Positions 10,800 through 21,920 are shown, counted from the first letter of the stretch. The stretch is DNA of 64,000 bases from Haberlea rhodopensis (GCA_907163345.1 CAJQUN010000015.1:11006886-11070885); one strand, 5' to 3'. A program made the numbers and translations. Notes: generated from the letters alone by a model not told the origin.

Positions 10800-13222
10800 T
10801 GTGATGTCCGGGGATTAATGGTGTTAATCCCGGTGTGGTATAATCCTCGATGGATTTTTAGTTGTGGCAATTAGGAATTAATTGTAGTGTGGGGTCTCCC
10901 GAGGTTGTTAAATCGGGCATTTGGGATCGTTGGATCCAAAGGTTGAGATTGTATTCTCATCTTGGTGGAAAACCTATGAGTTGGGTTTTTGGTGGGACTT
11001 GGAGTCCGAGGTGCTTTATGTTGGGGCCAGTATGGGGATTTGATGTTGGAGAGAGAGTTTTTGAAAACAGATGATTTTTAATGAATCATGATGTATTTTT
11101 GGAGATATTGGTATTTTGGAGCATTTTGCTATATATACCAGTTGGACTCGGGATTCCGTCATTCGGAATCCATTTCTCTCCTTCTCCCCCTCCTTCCACG
11201 CCAACCCCTCTCCCCTAACCCTCACCCTTTCTCTTTGGAGAAAAATCGACGGAGGCTCGATTTAGGGGCCGGGTTTCTTGAAGAAAAGCTGGTAATCTCT
11301 TCCTCCTCTCTTGTAGCTTTGATTTGATAATAATTTTGTTGATTTTGGTTGAGTTTTGAGGTTGGTTTGGGTTGGGTGATTTTGATGAAAATCTTGAAAT
11401 CTTTTGGGTTGTTTTAATTCAAGTCTAACACCCTTCTTGGAGGTTCTTGGGTGTTGTTTTGTTGTGGTTTTGAGTTGGGAGGAGTTGGGGTATGATTTGT
11501 GGAGGTTTCAAGCTTTTAAAAATGGTGGTTTTCGAGTTGCAGGGCATGGCGATCGATCGCCCGTAGCAGGCGACCGATCGCATGCAGGCAGTGGGCTTTT
11601 CAGCATTGTGGCGATCGATCGCCACTTTTGGAGCGATCAATCGCCTCGCGCCAGAGAGGTCTGTCGATCGATCGCCATATCGAGCGATCGATCGCCAAGG
11701 GGCTAGCGATCGATCGCCCGATATAGCGATCGATCGCCAGCAGGTGATTTTTGGAATTCTTGGCTTTTTCGTGGGATTTTGGATTTGCGACTTAAATGGT
11801 CGGCTTCCGGGGCAATGTTCTCATTCCAATGGGATGCTAGACTTTTAAAATGGTTTGGTTGGAGCCAAGTAAATTAAATGGAATTCTCGGATGAATTCTT
11901 GGCTATCTTTTTAACTTGTTGAATGGTATATTTTGAGTATTATGCATGCTTAGCGGGTGGCTTTTATATTGGTAATTGTCATGGATAGATGATAAAGTTT
12001 GGAAGTTTTGAACGTGCTTGGGCACGTGGTAGCATGCTTGTTGTTGATTGTGAGTTTTGTGTGTTAGCTCATAATTCATCGAATCGGGGGACTCGGGCGA
12101 AGTCGAACTCGAACTACGGAAAGTATAAGGTACGTATAACGTACGAGCATGTCCCTTTATTTTAAATGCAATTGTTGAATGCATGACACACTGTATTGCA
12201 ATAAATGTTTATGGAAATGCCTGGCATATGGTTTTAGCAATGAACGGGTATTAACGGATATTGAATTACATGGCTAATGGTAATTGCTACAAATGGATGT
12301 AAATGCATTGGGAATTGCATGGGGCCGCTTTTGAGCGAGCAATGATTGGATGTGGTCGCCTTTGAGCGAACATCGGTTATGACGCCACTGCTGTTGAGCA
12401 TGCGTGAGACTGAAATGCCGCCATTGTAGAGCGAGCAATGAAATAGAACTGTAGAACCATAAAAGAGATATATGGAATATTTGTTATCATTATTTAATGA
12501 TTGATATTATTGTTATAATGTCGGTATGTAGCAAGTGAATTCGTTAATCAATGTAATGATTAACTGGCATTTGGGAATTTGATGGTTTCAGTTATTTTGA
12601 GAACAGGGACAGTACAGGGGATCCCGGATGAGGATGATGCCATCCAGGGAGTATCTCTTATATTTCACAGCATTTACATGTTGTAAATTATGAATTGTAT
12701 TATTGTGATTATGGGATTTGGGATATTGGTATGCTCACCCCGCGTGGGGGCTGTCTTTGTTGGGGCAGGTTATTAGGTACATCAATGGCTTGGAATTGAG
12801 CTCGAGCGGTGGATTTGAGGTGCTCCCAGGATCGAGGTACTAGCGATGGTATTGAGCATGATACTTTATACATTAGATACACGCCTACTCATTCGACGCT
12901 CGCATGTGAGTAGTATTATGTGTATATGGAATGTATAAAGACGACAATGGCCTTTCTCTTTTCATTTATGTCTTGCACGCAATTAATTATGAATTGCAAA
13001 ATGAATTGAGAGCATGTTAGTGTATGTTTAAAGGTGCATGGCATGTTTTATGGAATGTGTTGGGAAAGTATAGACATTATATGATTAATGTAAAGGAATT
13101 TTATAGATGGTATTCATCCTGGAGTAGCATGTAATCACTTTCCCCCTTAATAACATGATCGTATGCACAAATGATAGGGGTTAATACACTAATATCGGGT
13201 TAAGGGCACGGGGCTCCTTACA
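10800..13222 (+). repeat. Element D 3' LTR
   Basis: Starts TGTGATGTCCGGGG and ends CCTTACA; collinear with 4191-6614 with scattered substitutions and single-base indels. Eight GATCGATC sites at 11547-11739, TATA at 11130-11139. The duplication ttgaa follows. Confidence 0.92.
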
Positions 13223-13386
13223 TTGAATTAGCTTGCATTTTCAACTAGAAGCACATAAGTTTGATTAAGTATATGAAAGTTATGAGTTTCTACAAAAAAT
13301 ATGTCAAACCGGAAAGTGCAGCTGCCTTGTTTTGTACATCAGTCCTGTTTCGACCTAATTTACCTTAGATAAATGAATGAATTAAG

Positions 13387-13925
13387 GTGTCACAAGTAAG
13401 GTTGTTTAGTTTTGTTTGGAAACTGGTGCTAAACAGAGTTCCTATTAAAGTTAATTTAACGAGGAGATGCGTATTGAATGTGCACAGTGGTGTAATTTGG
13501 GTTTTATGCAATACGGAGGCTGGGGATGCACATCATTTGTTTATTTCTTGTCCTTTCACAAGCTTTGTTGGAAACAATGTTATGGTTGGTTTGGGGTGAC
13601 TTCTATGTGTCATAATCACATTGATAAACACTTGGTACAACACCAAGGGTCGAACCCTCTGTGGAGTTATTGTGTTCTTTGGAATGATTTGTGGCACTGT
13701 ATTGTTTGGAGTATTTGGAAAGTGAGAAATGAAGTTATCGTTCAATGGAAGGATCATATCCATGCTGCCGTCTTCTTTTTTGCTTTGTAATTACTCTTTA
13801 ACATACTGGTTGGTGAACCATGCTTTTGTATTTATTGTCTTGCGTCTTTGTAATGCTGTTCTTTTTGTTTCTCGCTGTTTGACGAGTACTTCTTGTACGC
13901 TATTACTAAATTTTGTCTTATAAGA
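13387..13925 (+). pseudogene. LINE (L1-like) C-terminal zinc-binding RT tail, fragment
   Basis: Translated segments match the zf-RVT domain at the C-terminus of plant L1-like LINEs: a FVWKLVLNRVPIKVNL-type start, a cysteine, then HHLFISCPF and a tryptophan-rich WHCIVWSIWKVRN segment. The match shifts between frames (13387-13599, then 13467-13790, then 13729-13923), so at least two frameshifts are present. In an intact LINE this follows the reverse transcriptase. The upstream EN and RT are missing, a common result of 5' truncation. The preceding 13228-13386 holds no gene and is probably the continuation of the sequence left of D. Confidence 0.7.
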
Positions 13926-13930
13926 AAAGA

Positions 13931-14477
13931 TAAAATGAATGAATTTTTAATATTGTTGAGAATGAAATGTTATATTCTATGTTAGCTTTAAAATTAAGGC
14001 AGTATCAAGGAATTTGGTTTAGTTTTAGTGAAGTTATGGGTCGATTATTGAGTGTATGTAAGTTGTAATTTCAAAATCTCCTATATATCAAATGTTTCGA
14101 TAATTATTTTGATATTTACGAAGTCCTTGAACGATTTTATGATATAATTGAGGTATACATTATCAGGTGATATTGATTGATTGATTGAGATACCAAACTC
14201 GAATTGAGGAATACATATTTCTTTGGTATTAGCTTGGTTTCAGGTACATAGAGACCGATTATATCGCGATGTCTAACAAAGACATGTGATGATCTCGGTA
14301 TATAATTTAATTGTTATTGCCTGAACTATATCTGACTAAGTGATACATTAAGGTGCATACATTAATTCGGCATTGATATGTAAAATAACATGGTATTGTT
14401 AACATACAAAGATTCAGTCGGTCACATCAACACTGTTGGACATATCATATTGATCCTATTATTTTCGATACCCATAG
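13931..14477. other. Unannotated AT-rich spacer
   Basis: No coding region, repeat structure or RNA gene recognised. It contains short direct repeats such as ttgattgattgattgag. It may be the flank of element G. Confidence 0.5.
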
Positions 14478-14780
14478 TGTGAGGGCCGGTCCTAATCATG
14501 CGTTTAATTATCACTAAATGACTATTTTAATGTAAAAACGGAAGATTTGTTTTAACTTGACCAAAATGTGGCCCTAAAAATTTCGGTTTGACATCGATGT
14601 ACGATGAACATACATTACTCAATTGAAAATATATATAATATAAGTTTCATCTCCATACACAATATATCAAATACTATATCCAATATAAAATTTCTAAGAT
14701 ACTAAATACTCAAAATACATCTATTCGGGGCATACCTCGGTGAAATAGAGATAGTTTCAAAAACTTTCTAATAAAGTAAC
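14478..14780 (-). repeat. Element G 3' LTR, distal part
   Basis: Proposed end of the G LTR, cut off from 38886-40695 by insertion of C. Reading the minus strand across the C target site (gtaac) gives one uninterrupted AT-rich stretch. The outer boundary is a guess from the TG...CA rule. Confidence 0.45.
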
Positions 14781-15452
14781 TGTGATGCCCCGAAATCAAT
14801 TATATGCAATTTGGGCATTAATGATGGTTATGTGACTATTTATCATGGTAATTAATTTATGTGATGGGTAATGAAGTGTTAACATGATTTAATTGTATTG
14901 ATTACCAATTATGAGGAAAGCATGATTTTAGAGGAAGTTTGTAGCATTTTTGTAAAATGCTTTTAAAATACCATGTTGGGGTATATAATACATCATGCTA
15001 ATTGTGGGGGTACAAGTTTAATTATAAGATTTTAACCATTTACCCCACCACCTTTACTTCACTTTTACCTCTTTACACTCTAAATCCCCAAATCATTTCC
15101 CAAACCCTCATTCTCCCCTTCAATCTCGATTTTGGCTTCAAAGTGGACAAGAAGTTTTTGTAAAAGCTTTATTTTGTGATTCTTGGTAAGATTGAAGACC
15201 TAGGGTGTATATATATCATTCCTTGTTGTTCTTGTAGTGTTTGGTTTGAGTTTTGGAATGGTTTTGAAGGGTTTTGAATTGGGTTTGTTTGGGTTGGTAT
15301 GATTTTTGGTAAGATGTTAGATTTTTGGTGGTTTAATGATGTTTGGTGAAGGTTTAAAATGTTTTTATGTTTTTGAGTTGTTGGTGTAAATGTTGTTGAG
15401 GTTGGTGAAGGTTTTAATGTACAAAAATGGTGAAAATCGCGACATCTGCTTG

Positions 15453-15664
15453 TGGCGATCGACCGCTACAAATGCAGCGATCGATCGCCGAGAGACAGTG
15501 GGCAAAACGAGTGTAGGCGATCGATCGCCTCAAATGGCTCGATCGATCGCCGAAGGCCAGTAGCCATTTCGCATAGCAGGCGATCGATCGCCTCAAATGG
15601 CGCGATCGATCGCCGCGAGGCAAAAAGTGAGGCGATCGATCGCCTCAAGTAGCGATCGATCGCC
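15453..15664. repeat. GATCGATC palindrome cluster, C 5' LTR
   Basis: Eight sites near 15454, 15477, 15517, 15539, 15580, 15602, 15632 and 15652, mostly GCGATCGATCGC. The 3' LTR counterpart (37571-37782) has eight intact cores, whereas this copy has two altered sites (GACCGC near 15460 and CTCGATC at 15539). Confidence 0.9.
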
Positions 15665-15867
15665 ATTGTTTAAAAAGTGGAAAATGATGATTTTTGTTGA
15701 ATTTTTGGTATTTGGCTATTGTTTAGCTTCTAATATCGATTTGTATGGTTGTGTAGAACCATCCCAGGTGCCAACAACATCAAGGAGATAAAGTTCTCCA
15801 ATTTCTCCACTTTTGGGATTAAGGTACGTAAGAAACGTAGGGGCATCAGACGGTAAACCATATTCCT

Positions 15868-16060
15868 ACATATGATGTTTATGATGATAATTATGATAAG
15901 TTAGTTTATGATGATGATGTTTATGATGATGATTGTGATAAGTAAGTTTATGATGATGATGTTTATGATGATTATTGTGATAAGTAAGTTTATGATGATG
16001 ATTGTGATAAGTAAGTTTATGATGATGATGTTTATGATGATGATTGTGATGAGTAAGGTT
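15868..16060. repeat. TTTATGATGATG tandem array in C LTR
   Basis: Four to five copies of an approximately 40-base unit (tgatgatgatgtttatg, then attgtgataagtaag). Low complexity. Frames reading MMMMFMMMIV or the reverse are artefacts. The 3' LTR array is at 37990-38200 with a different unit count. Confidence 0.85.
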
Positions 16061-16097
16061 ATGATAATGTTTATACGATGTTTATTTAATGATACGA

Positions 16098-16318
16098 TGT
16101 ATATGATATGGTAAGATGCCATATGATTGGGTAAGATGCCCATGTGGTAAGATGCCACCCGATGTATATGATTGGGTAAGATGCCCTTGTGGTAAGATGC
16201 CACACGATGTTTATGATATGGTAAGACGCCATACAATGGGTAAGATGCCCATGTGGTAAGATGCCACACGATGTTATATTATGGTAAGATGCCATACAAT
16301 GGGGTAAGATGCCCTTAT
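16098..16318. repeat. Constant-loop hairpin array (loop TAAGATG), C 5' LTR
   Basis: About ten consecutive hairpins share the loop TAAGATG or TAAGACG. Stems in order include ATATGG/CCATAT, TGGG/CCCA, GTGG/CCAC, TGTGG/CCACA, TATGG/CCATA and GGG/CCC. Stem sequence varies but remains complementary. Also at 38238-38450 in the 3' LTR. Confidence 0.85.
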
Positions 16319-16749
16319 ACATGAATGAGAATCAGAGACAACAAAAAGAAGTTAAAGAACGACCAATAAATTTTACTTAACTAAGATGTTATGCATTTAC
16401 TGTTATGCCTTTTATTGATGTTAAGTAAATACTTGTATGCTCACGATGCGTTGTCCCTGTAGGTACACTCATGGACTGAAGGGTCGGTAAGGTTGAGGCA
16501 GTGAGCTAAAAGGAACAAGATGAATATAGGAATACAGGATTTTGATAGTATCTACTCTAGGAGTAGTGTAAATCTATAGCTTTAACATTCATTATTGAGA
16601 ATGTAATTAAATAGCTTTTCAAATTTATGTTGGCCTGTAATCTTTTTAGCTCAAAGCTACAACCGGAACCCTGAAAAGGTTATGAATGCATGTTTAGTCC
16701 ATAATACGTGTATAATATATGATGTTAAGGTAGGAAGACCCTACATTAG

Positions 16750-16761
16750 TGGTATCAGAGC
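16750..16761 (+). other. Primer-binding site of C (initiator tRNA-Met)
   Basis: TGGTATCAGAGC after the spacer ttag. Element B is inserted immediately after it (duplication agtgg 16762-16766). Confidence 0.9.
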
Positions 16762-16766
16762 AGTGG

Positions 16767-19241
16767 TGTGATGTCCTGGGATTATTGATATTAATTCCGG
16801 AGGGTTATTAATCTTTAATGGATTTTTTTTATTGTGGCAATTAGGAATTAATTGTGTTTATATGATTCTTACGGTGATAATTAATATATGTGTTGGAATT
16901 AATTATCTTGGTAAAATGCTTAGTCACATGGTATGGGTGACCTGGGGTGCATTTCGGGTTACATGTTGGGATATTGGGCGTTAGAATGATTTAAATGAAA
17001 TGGGTTGTGTTTATTTGGTAAAACATGATTTTAATAGGGATTTTGATGCATTGTGGTAAAATGCTTCTAAAATATCATGTTGAGGTATTTTATATATCAT
17101 GCTTGTGTCTTGATACACATTTAAAATCCCATACATGGCAAATGAGCCACTTGCACCTACTTTATATCCCATCACCCCTCTCTATCAATTTGGATGTCCA
17201 TTCAACCCCATCCATTATCCAAACCCTTATTTTCGTTTCTGCATCTAGAGAGGAGGGGAAAGCTTTGAAAAAGGGATCTTTTTGTGGTTCTTGCTAAAAA
17301 ACTTGGAGCTCAAATGGTAAGCTTCCACTATGGTAGAGTTTTGTTGAGTTTTGGTTGGGTTGTAGCTTGTTTTTGGGGTTAGAAGGGTGGATCTTGGTCC
17401 ATTATGTTGTTTATGCTTGGGGGATGCATTTTCATGTTGTTTTGTGGTTTAATGATGTGTTGGATGGTTTATCTTGGTGGTGTGTGAGTTAGGGTGTTGT
17501 TGGAAGCTCATTCTTGGAGGTTTCTCGCGTATACAGGGCTGCTCGATCGATCCGAAAATATTTTCGATCGATCGAGCATGGCAGTATGTGTTTTGTGGCG
17601 TTGGAACAGTGCACCGATCGATCGGTATTTTGACCGATCGATCGGAAGGCGGTTCTCGGTCGATCGAGATGAAATTTCGATCGATCGAGATGGTTAGTGT
17701 GTTGGTGCCCCCTTTTTGTGGTTTCTTGGCTCTTTTTGGGTGTCTTGCATGCTTCGCCCCGGGTTATTTTAAAAAGGTTAATTGTCAAGGATTGACTATA
17801 TTTTTGGGGTATTATGAATGCTTAGCCGGGAACTTTTATAATTCGGTTATCGTCATGGATTGACGATACGATTTGGTGTTGTGATCGTACTAGGACACGT
17901 GATTGCATGCCTATGTTTAATTGTGAAATATTTATGTGTTTTAGCACATGTTTCTCGGGGCATGGAACTCAAGCCAGGCTTGACATTGACTACGGAATTC
18001 TAAGGTACGTATGACGTACGAGCATGGCCTATTGTAGTGTTGCAACTGTAAAATGCATGGTGTATGATAATTGTACCAAATGGGTATTGGAACACATGGT
18101 GTGTGATAATTGCGTTATATGGACATTGAAATATGTGGCATGTGGTAATTGCATCGGATAGGTATTGAAATGCATGGTGCATGATATTTGCTATAAATGG
18201 ATAACAATATGCTTGGTAAATTGTATTTGCGTCAAATGGTTATACATTGGGAACCATACAGTGCCGCTATTGTTGAGCGAGCAATGATTTTAGGATGCGA
18301 TCGCCATTGAGCGACCATCGGTTATGACGCCGCTATTGTTGAGCGTCCGCGAGGTTAGTATGTCGCTATTGTGGAGCGAGCAATGAAATATGAACATGGA
18401 ATTATTGGTTAGATATATGTGATATCTATGGTCTTTTACATTATGTTTTTACCATATTGATCATGGAACTGGCATAATAGGACGGTATTAGTTAATCTAT
18501 GTGGCGATTAACTGTCTTTGGGAATTTGATGAGTTTGGTTATTTTGAGAACATGGACAATACAGGGGATCCCGGATGAGGGTGTTACCATCCAGGGAGTA
18601 TCATTTAAATTATAGCATTACATTCTGTATTTGAATTGCAATGTTATGCTTATTGGATTGGTGGTATTGGTATGCTCACCCCGTGTGGGGGCTGTCTCTG
18701 TTGGGGTAGGTAATACAGGTGCAGCAGCAGTAGCTTTGGAGTTGAGCTCGGGCTGATGATAGAGGTACTTCCAGGATCGAGGTACCAGAGCTGGTTGAAC
18801 AAGTACATAGGTCCAGTGTTGAGATCGAGCTGTGCTTGGGAGGTGCTTCCAGGATTGAAGTACCAGTAACGGTATCCGGTAGAGTCTTTTATACATTAGA
18901 TACACGCTTATTCATTGGGTGCTCTTATGTGAGTACATTTTACGTGTATATGGAATGTATAAATGGGCTACGACTTTTCTCTGTTCATTTATGGGTTGCA
19001 TGCAATTAAATGTAGAATTGCTAAATGAACTAAGAGCATGTTAGTGTATTATGAGGGTGCATGTCATATATGTAATCTTGGTTGGGAGATTTACATATTA
19101 TGTGGGTTGAATGCAAGAAATTTTCTGGGTAGCATATGGTGTTGCACTTGCACATGATTTTCCCCATGATGGTATGATTATATGCACTAATGATATGGCT
19201 TAATACACTAATAATGGGTTAAGGGCACGGGGGTCCTTACA
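16767..19241 (+). repeat. Element B 5' LTR
   Basis: Starts TGTGATGTCCTGGG, ends CCTTACA (2475 bases). TATA-like TTTATATATC at 17089-17098; donor-like ATG|GTAAGC at 17317; six GATCGATC sites (17541-17690); acceptor-like GTGTTTTAG ending 17944; 60-nt block to 18004; AAG|GTACGTATG; CGCT...AGCG hairpins around 18260-18385; TATGCTCACC then GGGTAG ending 18709. Confidence 0.92.
17541..17690. repeat. GATCGATC palindrome cluster, B 5' LTR
   Basis: Six sites. Unlike C, D and F, the flanks here are T...A or C...G: CTCGATCGATC, TTCGATCGATCGAGC, ACCGATCGATCGGT (17612), TGACCGATCGATCGG, CTCGGTCGATCGAG and TTCGATCGATCGAG. The symmetry is kept although the flank differs. The 3' LTR cluster is at 33015-33165. 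Confidence 0.9.
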
Positions 19242-19245
19242 TTAG

Positions 19246-19257
19246 TGGTATCAGAGC
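19246..19257 (+). other. Primer-binding site of B (initiator tRNA-Met)
   Basis: TGGTATCAGAGC, four bases after the LTR end; the following ggttagctctttggggctgtt is shared with D. Confidence 0.9.
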
Positions 19258-20645
19258 AGTGGTTAGCTCTTTGGGGCTGTTGAGGGCCTAGGAAAATGAT
19301 GATGGGAATGAGAAGTACATACTTAGGGATGATGGTAGTTAGTGTTGCGTGGCACAACTATATTGCTTATGTGCGTTTATGATATGTGTTCATATTTGGA
19401 ATATGTTATTGCTAACCATGGCGGTTGCAGGGTCTTATGAGACATGGACTATGCATTATGGTTGCATAGATATACATCGGAGTGATGATTCTAATGCTTT
19501 GCCGCTATGTTGGAGCGAGGTGCATTAAAATACACTCATGGCGATGTTTATGGGAATACGGGTTATGCATTACGGTTGCATGCACGTCGAAGCGATGATG
19601 CCGCTGTCGTGTCGAAGCGATGGTGAATGCCGCTGGCACGTCGAAGCGATGATGCCGCTGTCGTGCCGAAACAATTATTGGAACACGGGATATGCATTAC
19701 AGTTGCATGCGTGGCGTAGCTGTAATACCCCCGAAATGTAATATGATTATGTTCTATGACGATGAATTATGATGTGTTTAAGGGTTATGGTGTATTTAAA
19801 TTGGGGGCCACGATTTATGTTATGATGATATGATGTGGGGAGCATGATGGGTATTTTAAGGGATGTATTATTATATGAAGTTAGAAAATATCGAGTGAGG
19901 ATATTTTAATACATCGTACTATATACCGGGATATAATTAAACACCACATGGCACCCCAACCACACCACCCCACCCCCCCCCCCCCCCAACTCGGTCACCA
20001 CCCATCCCCCACTTGTCAACCCACTTGTTTCAAGCCCATGCCTCCCACTTGGTCATGCCCATGCCTCCACTTTGCAGCCAAATCATCTCCTTCTCTCCTC
20101 CTCTCTTTCTCTCCCAAAATCGTGCCTGTAAGCTGCTGGGGAAGGGAAGAAAAGCTTGGTAAGAAGGTGTTCAAAACCTTGCAAAAAGAGGAGCAAAAGA
20201 GAGGGGTAAGTGGGTACCCTGTTTTTCTGGGTTTATGTTTGGGCTTGGGTTTGGTGGGTTGATTTTAAAGCATGTTAAGTATAGGTTTGGGTGAAACCTT
20301 GATATGAATGCTTACATGGTAGTTTTATGTAGCTACTAGCATGTTTGTTTGAGCATTTACATGGCTTATGTGATAGATTTCTAGTTATGAAACTATATGC
20401 TCGAAAATCTGGGCAAAAAGATGCATGCTCTGTTTCTGTAAAAGTTGGTTAAGGATGAAGTTTATGATGATGTTATGATGCATGTTAGCTTAGGTTTTGT
20501 TAAACCTTCGATTTAAGAGCTTACATGGATATTTTATGAAGTTCTTCACATGTTTGTTTCAGCATAAAAGATGTGTTATGAGGTAGAAAAGATGGTATGA
20601 AATGAGGTGCTCAAAAATCTGGGGAAAATCCCGATTTTTCAGAGT

Positions 20646-20845
20646 TCTCGATCGATCGAGATTTGGTCCCGATCGATCGAGCGAGACAGAAGGTCTAATC
20701 ATGTTTTGAAAATTTTGATGCCGATCGATCGAAGGATTTCTCGATCGATCGGTGAAGCTCCTCGATCGATCGGTAAAATGTTCGATCGATCGAGCGAGGC
20801 AGGAAGCCAAGACACTGTTAGTGCACAGTGTCTCGATCGATCGAG
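20646..20845. repeat. GATCGATC palindrome cluster, A 5' LTR
   Basis: Sites near 20647, 20669, 20721, 20740, 20762, 20781 and 20832; an eighth near 20853 is degraded here but intact in the 3' LTR (27820). Flanks are mainly T...A. Conversely the first site is TCGATCGATCGAG here and GATCAAG at 27613. Confidence 0.9.
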
Positions 20846-21225
20846 ACCTAGGGCCGACGATGGAGACAGGCAGAAAGTTGAAAATTTAATGATGTTTTAT
20901 TTTGTTAAGTTTTTGATGTGAGATGGTTTTGAGGCATCTAATATGGTATAATGTGGTCTTGTAGAACCATCCCAGGTACCTGCACCATCTAGGAGATAAA
21001 GTCTGTTGACTCCTCCTCCTTTTGAAAAGGTACGTAAGAAGCGTACGGGCATCGGACGGTAACACACATCTCTATACTATGACTATGCTTTTATTTGCAT
21101 GAGTATTCACGATGAAATGACGGTGTTTATACGATGTTTACACGATGATGTTTATATGATGTTTATACGATGAAGTTCATATGATGTTTATTGCTTATAC
21201 GATGCTTATATGATGACATTTATGC

Positions 21226-21505
21226 GATGTATTGTGGTAAGATGCCACGGGGTAAGATGCCCCACATGGTAAGAGGCCATGCGATGTATTGTGGTAAGAT
21301 GCCACGGGGTAAGATGCCCCACATGGTAAGAGGCCATGCGATGTATTGTGGTAAGATGCCACGGGGTAAGATGCCCCACATGGTAAGAGGCCATGCGATG
21401 TATTGTGGTAAGATGCCACGGGGTAAGATGCCCCATATGGTAAGAGGCCATACGATGATATTGTGGTAAGATGCCACGGGGGTAAGATGCCCCATATGCA
21501 TGATT
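21226..21505. repeat. 57-bp tandem array of constant-loop hairpins, A 5' LTR
   Basis: Four to five copies of a 57-base unit (gatgtattgtgg recurs at 21226, 21283, 21340 and 21397). Each unit has three hairpins: GTGG-taagatg-CCAC, GGGG-taagatg-CCCC and CATGG-taagagg-CCATG. Frames such as MPRGKMPHMVRGH are artefacts. The 3' LTR copy is at 28192-28471. Confidence 0.9.
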
Positions 21506-21920
21506 CTAAATCAGGGACAACAATAAGAAGTGAATGTATAACCAGCATATTACTTAACCAATGTTTCATGCATATACTATGATGTTTATAATGTTAAGTA
21601 AGATTTTATATGCTCATGATGTGTTGTCCCTGTAGGTACACTTTTGGACGAAAGGACTAAGGGTTGGGTTGAGGCAGTGAGCTACTAGGGACACAGGAAT
21701 GCATAGGATTCAAGTTATGATTAGTATCTACTCTAGGAGTAGTGTAAATCTAAATGACATTCTTTTGGAATGTAATGAATTATTTTTGAAGTTCTGTATT
21801 TTGGCCTGTAATCCTGTTAGCTCGTGTAACAACCAAAACCTTAAGATGTTACCTTAATGCATGATTAGTCCTTTTTTTATGTCTTTTAATCACTGTTAAG
21901 GTGGGAAGACCCCACATTAG

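Larger units (their letters stand above)
4191..13222 (+). mobile_element. Element D: complete non-autonomous (LARD-type) LTR retrotransposon
   Basis: Two LTRs (4191-6614 and 10800-13222) of about 2.42 kb are flanked by ttgaa at 4186-4190 and 13223-13227. A primer-binding site and purine tract are present. The 4.19-kb internal region has no gag or pol reading frame, so movement must have used proteins of an autonomous relative, most likely a Tekay-like chromovirus given the tRNA-Met site and shared LTR plan. D is the sister of B: LTR layout, first internal bases and the 3' internal 2.5 kb are homologous. The internal region instead holds tandem repeats and a long string of short hairpins. Confidence 0.93.
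14781..16745 (+). repeat. Element C 5' LTR
   Basis: Starts TGTGATGCCCCGAAATC, ends GACCCTACA. TATA-like GTATATAATA at 14981-14990; pyrimidine-rich leader; donor-like TTG|GTAAGA at 15186; eight GATCGATC sites (15453-15664); acceptor-like TGTGTAG ending 15756; 67-nt block; AAG|GTACGTAAG donor-like at 15824; TTTATGATGATG array; TAAGATG-loop hairpins; TATGCTCAC and TGTCCCTGTAG ending 16462. Confidence 0.93.
19721..21916 (+). repeat. Element A 5' LTR
   Basis: Starts TGTAATACCCCCGAAATG, ends GACCCCACA. TATA-like ACTATATACC at 19918-19927; poly-C run and Y-rich leader; donor-like GGG|GTAAGTGG at 20206; seven clear GATCGATC sites plus one degraded; acceptor-like TTGTAG ending 20964; 65-nt block; AAG|GTACGTAAG at 21030; hairpin array; TATGCTCATG and TGTCCCTGTAG ending 21635. 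Confidence 0.94.

Noticed and set aside
15453..15664. Cyanobacterial HIP1-like (GCGATCGC) or bacterial Dam sites suggesting contamination
   Set aside because: The core is GATCGATC, confined to LTR clusters in an obviously plant retrotransposon context.
15901..16322. Frames of MMMMFMMM or isoleucine/asparagine-rich peptides
   Set aside because: Low-complexity tgatgatg array in the C LTR; same at 37848-38455.
21191..21569. Overlapping reading frames of 80-124 codons in both strands
   Set aside because: Products of the 57-bp repeat, whose length is a multiple of three; same for 28157-28535.
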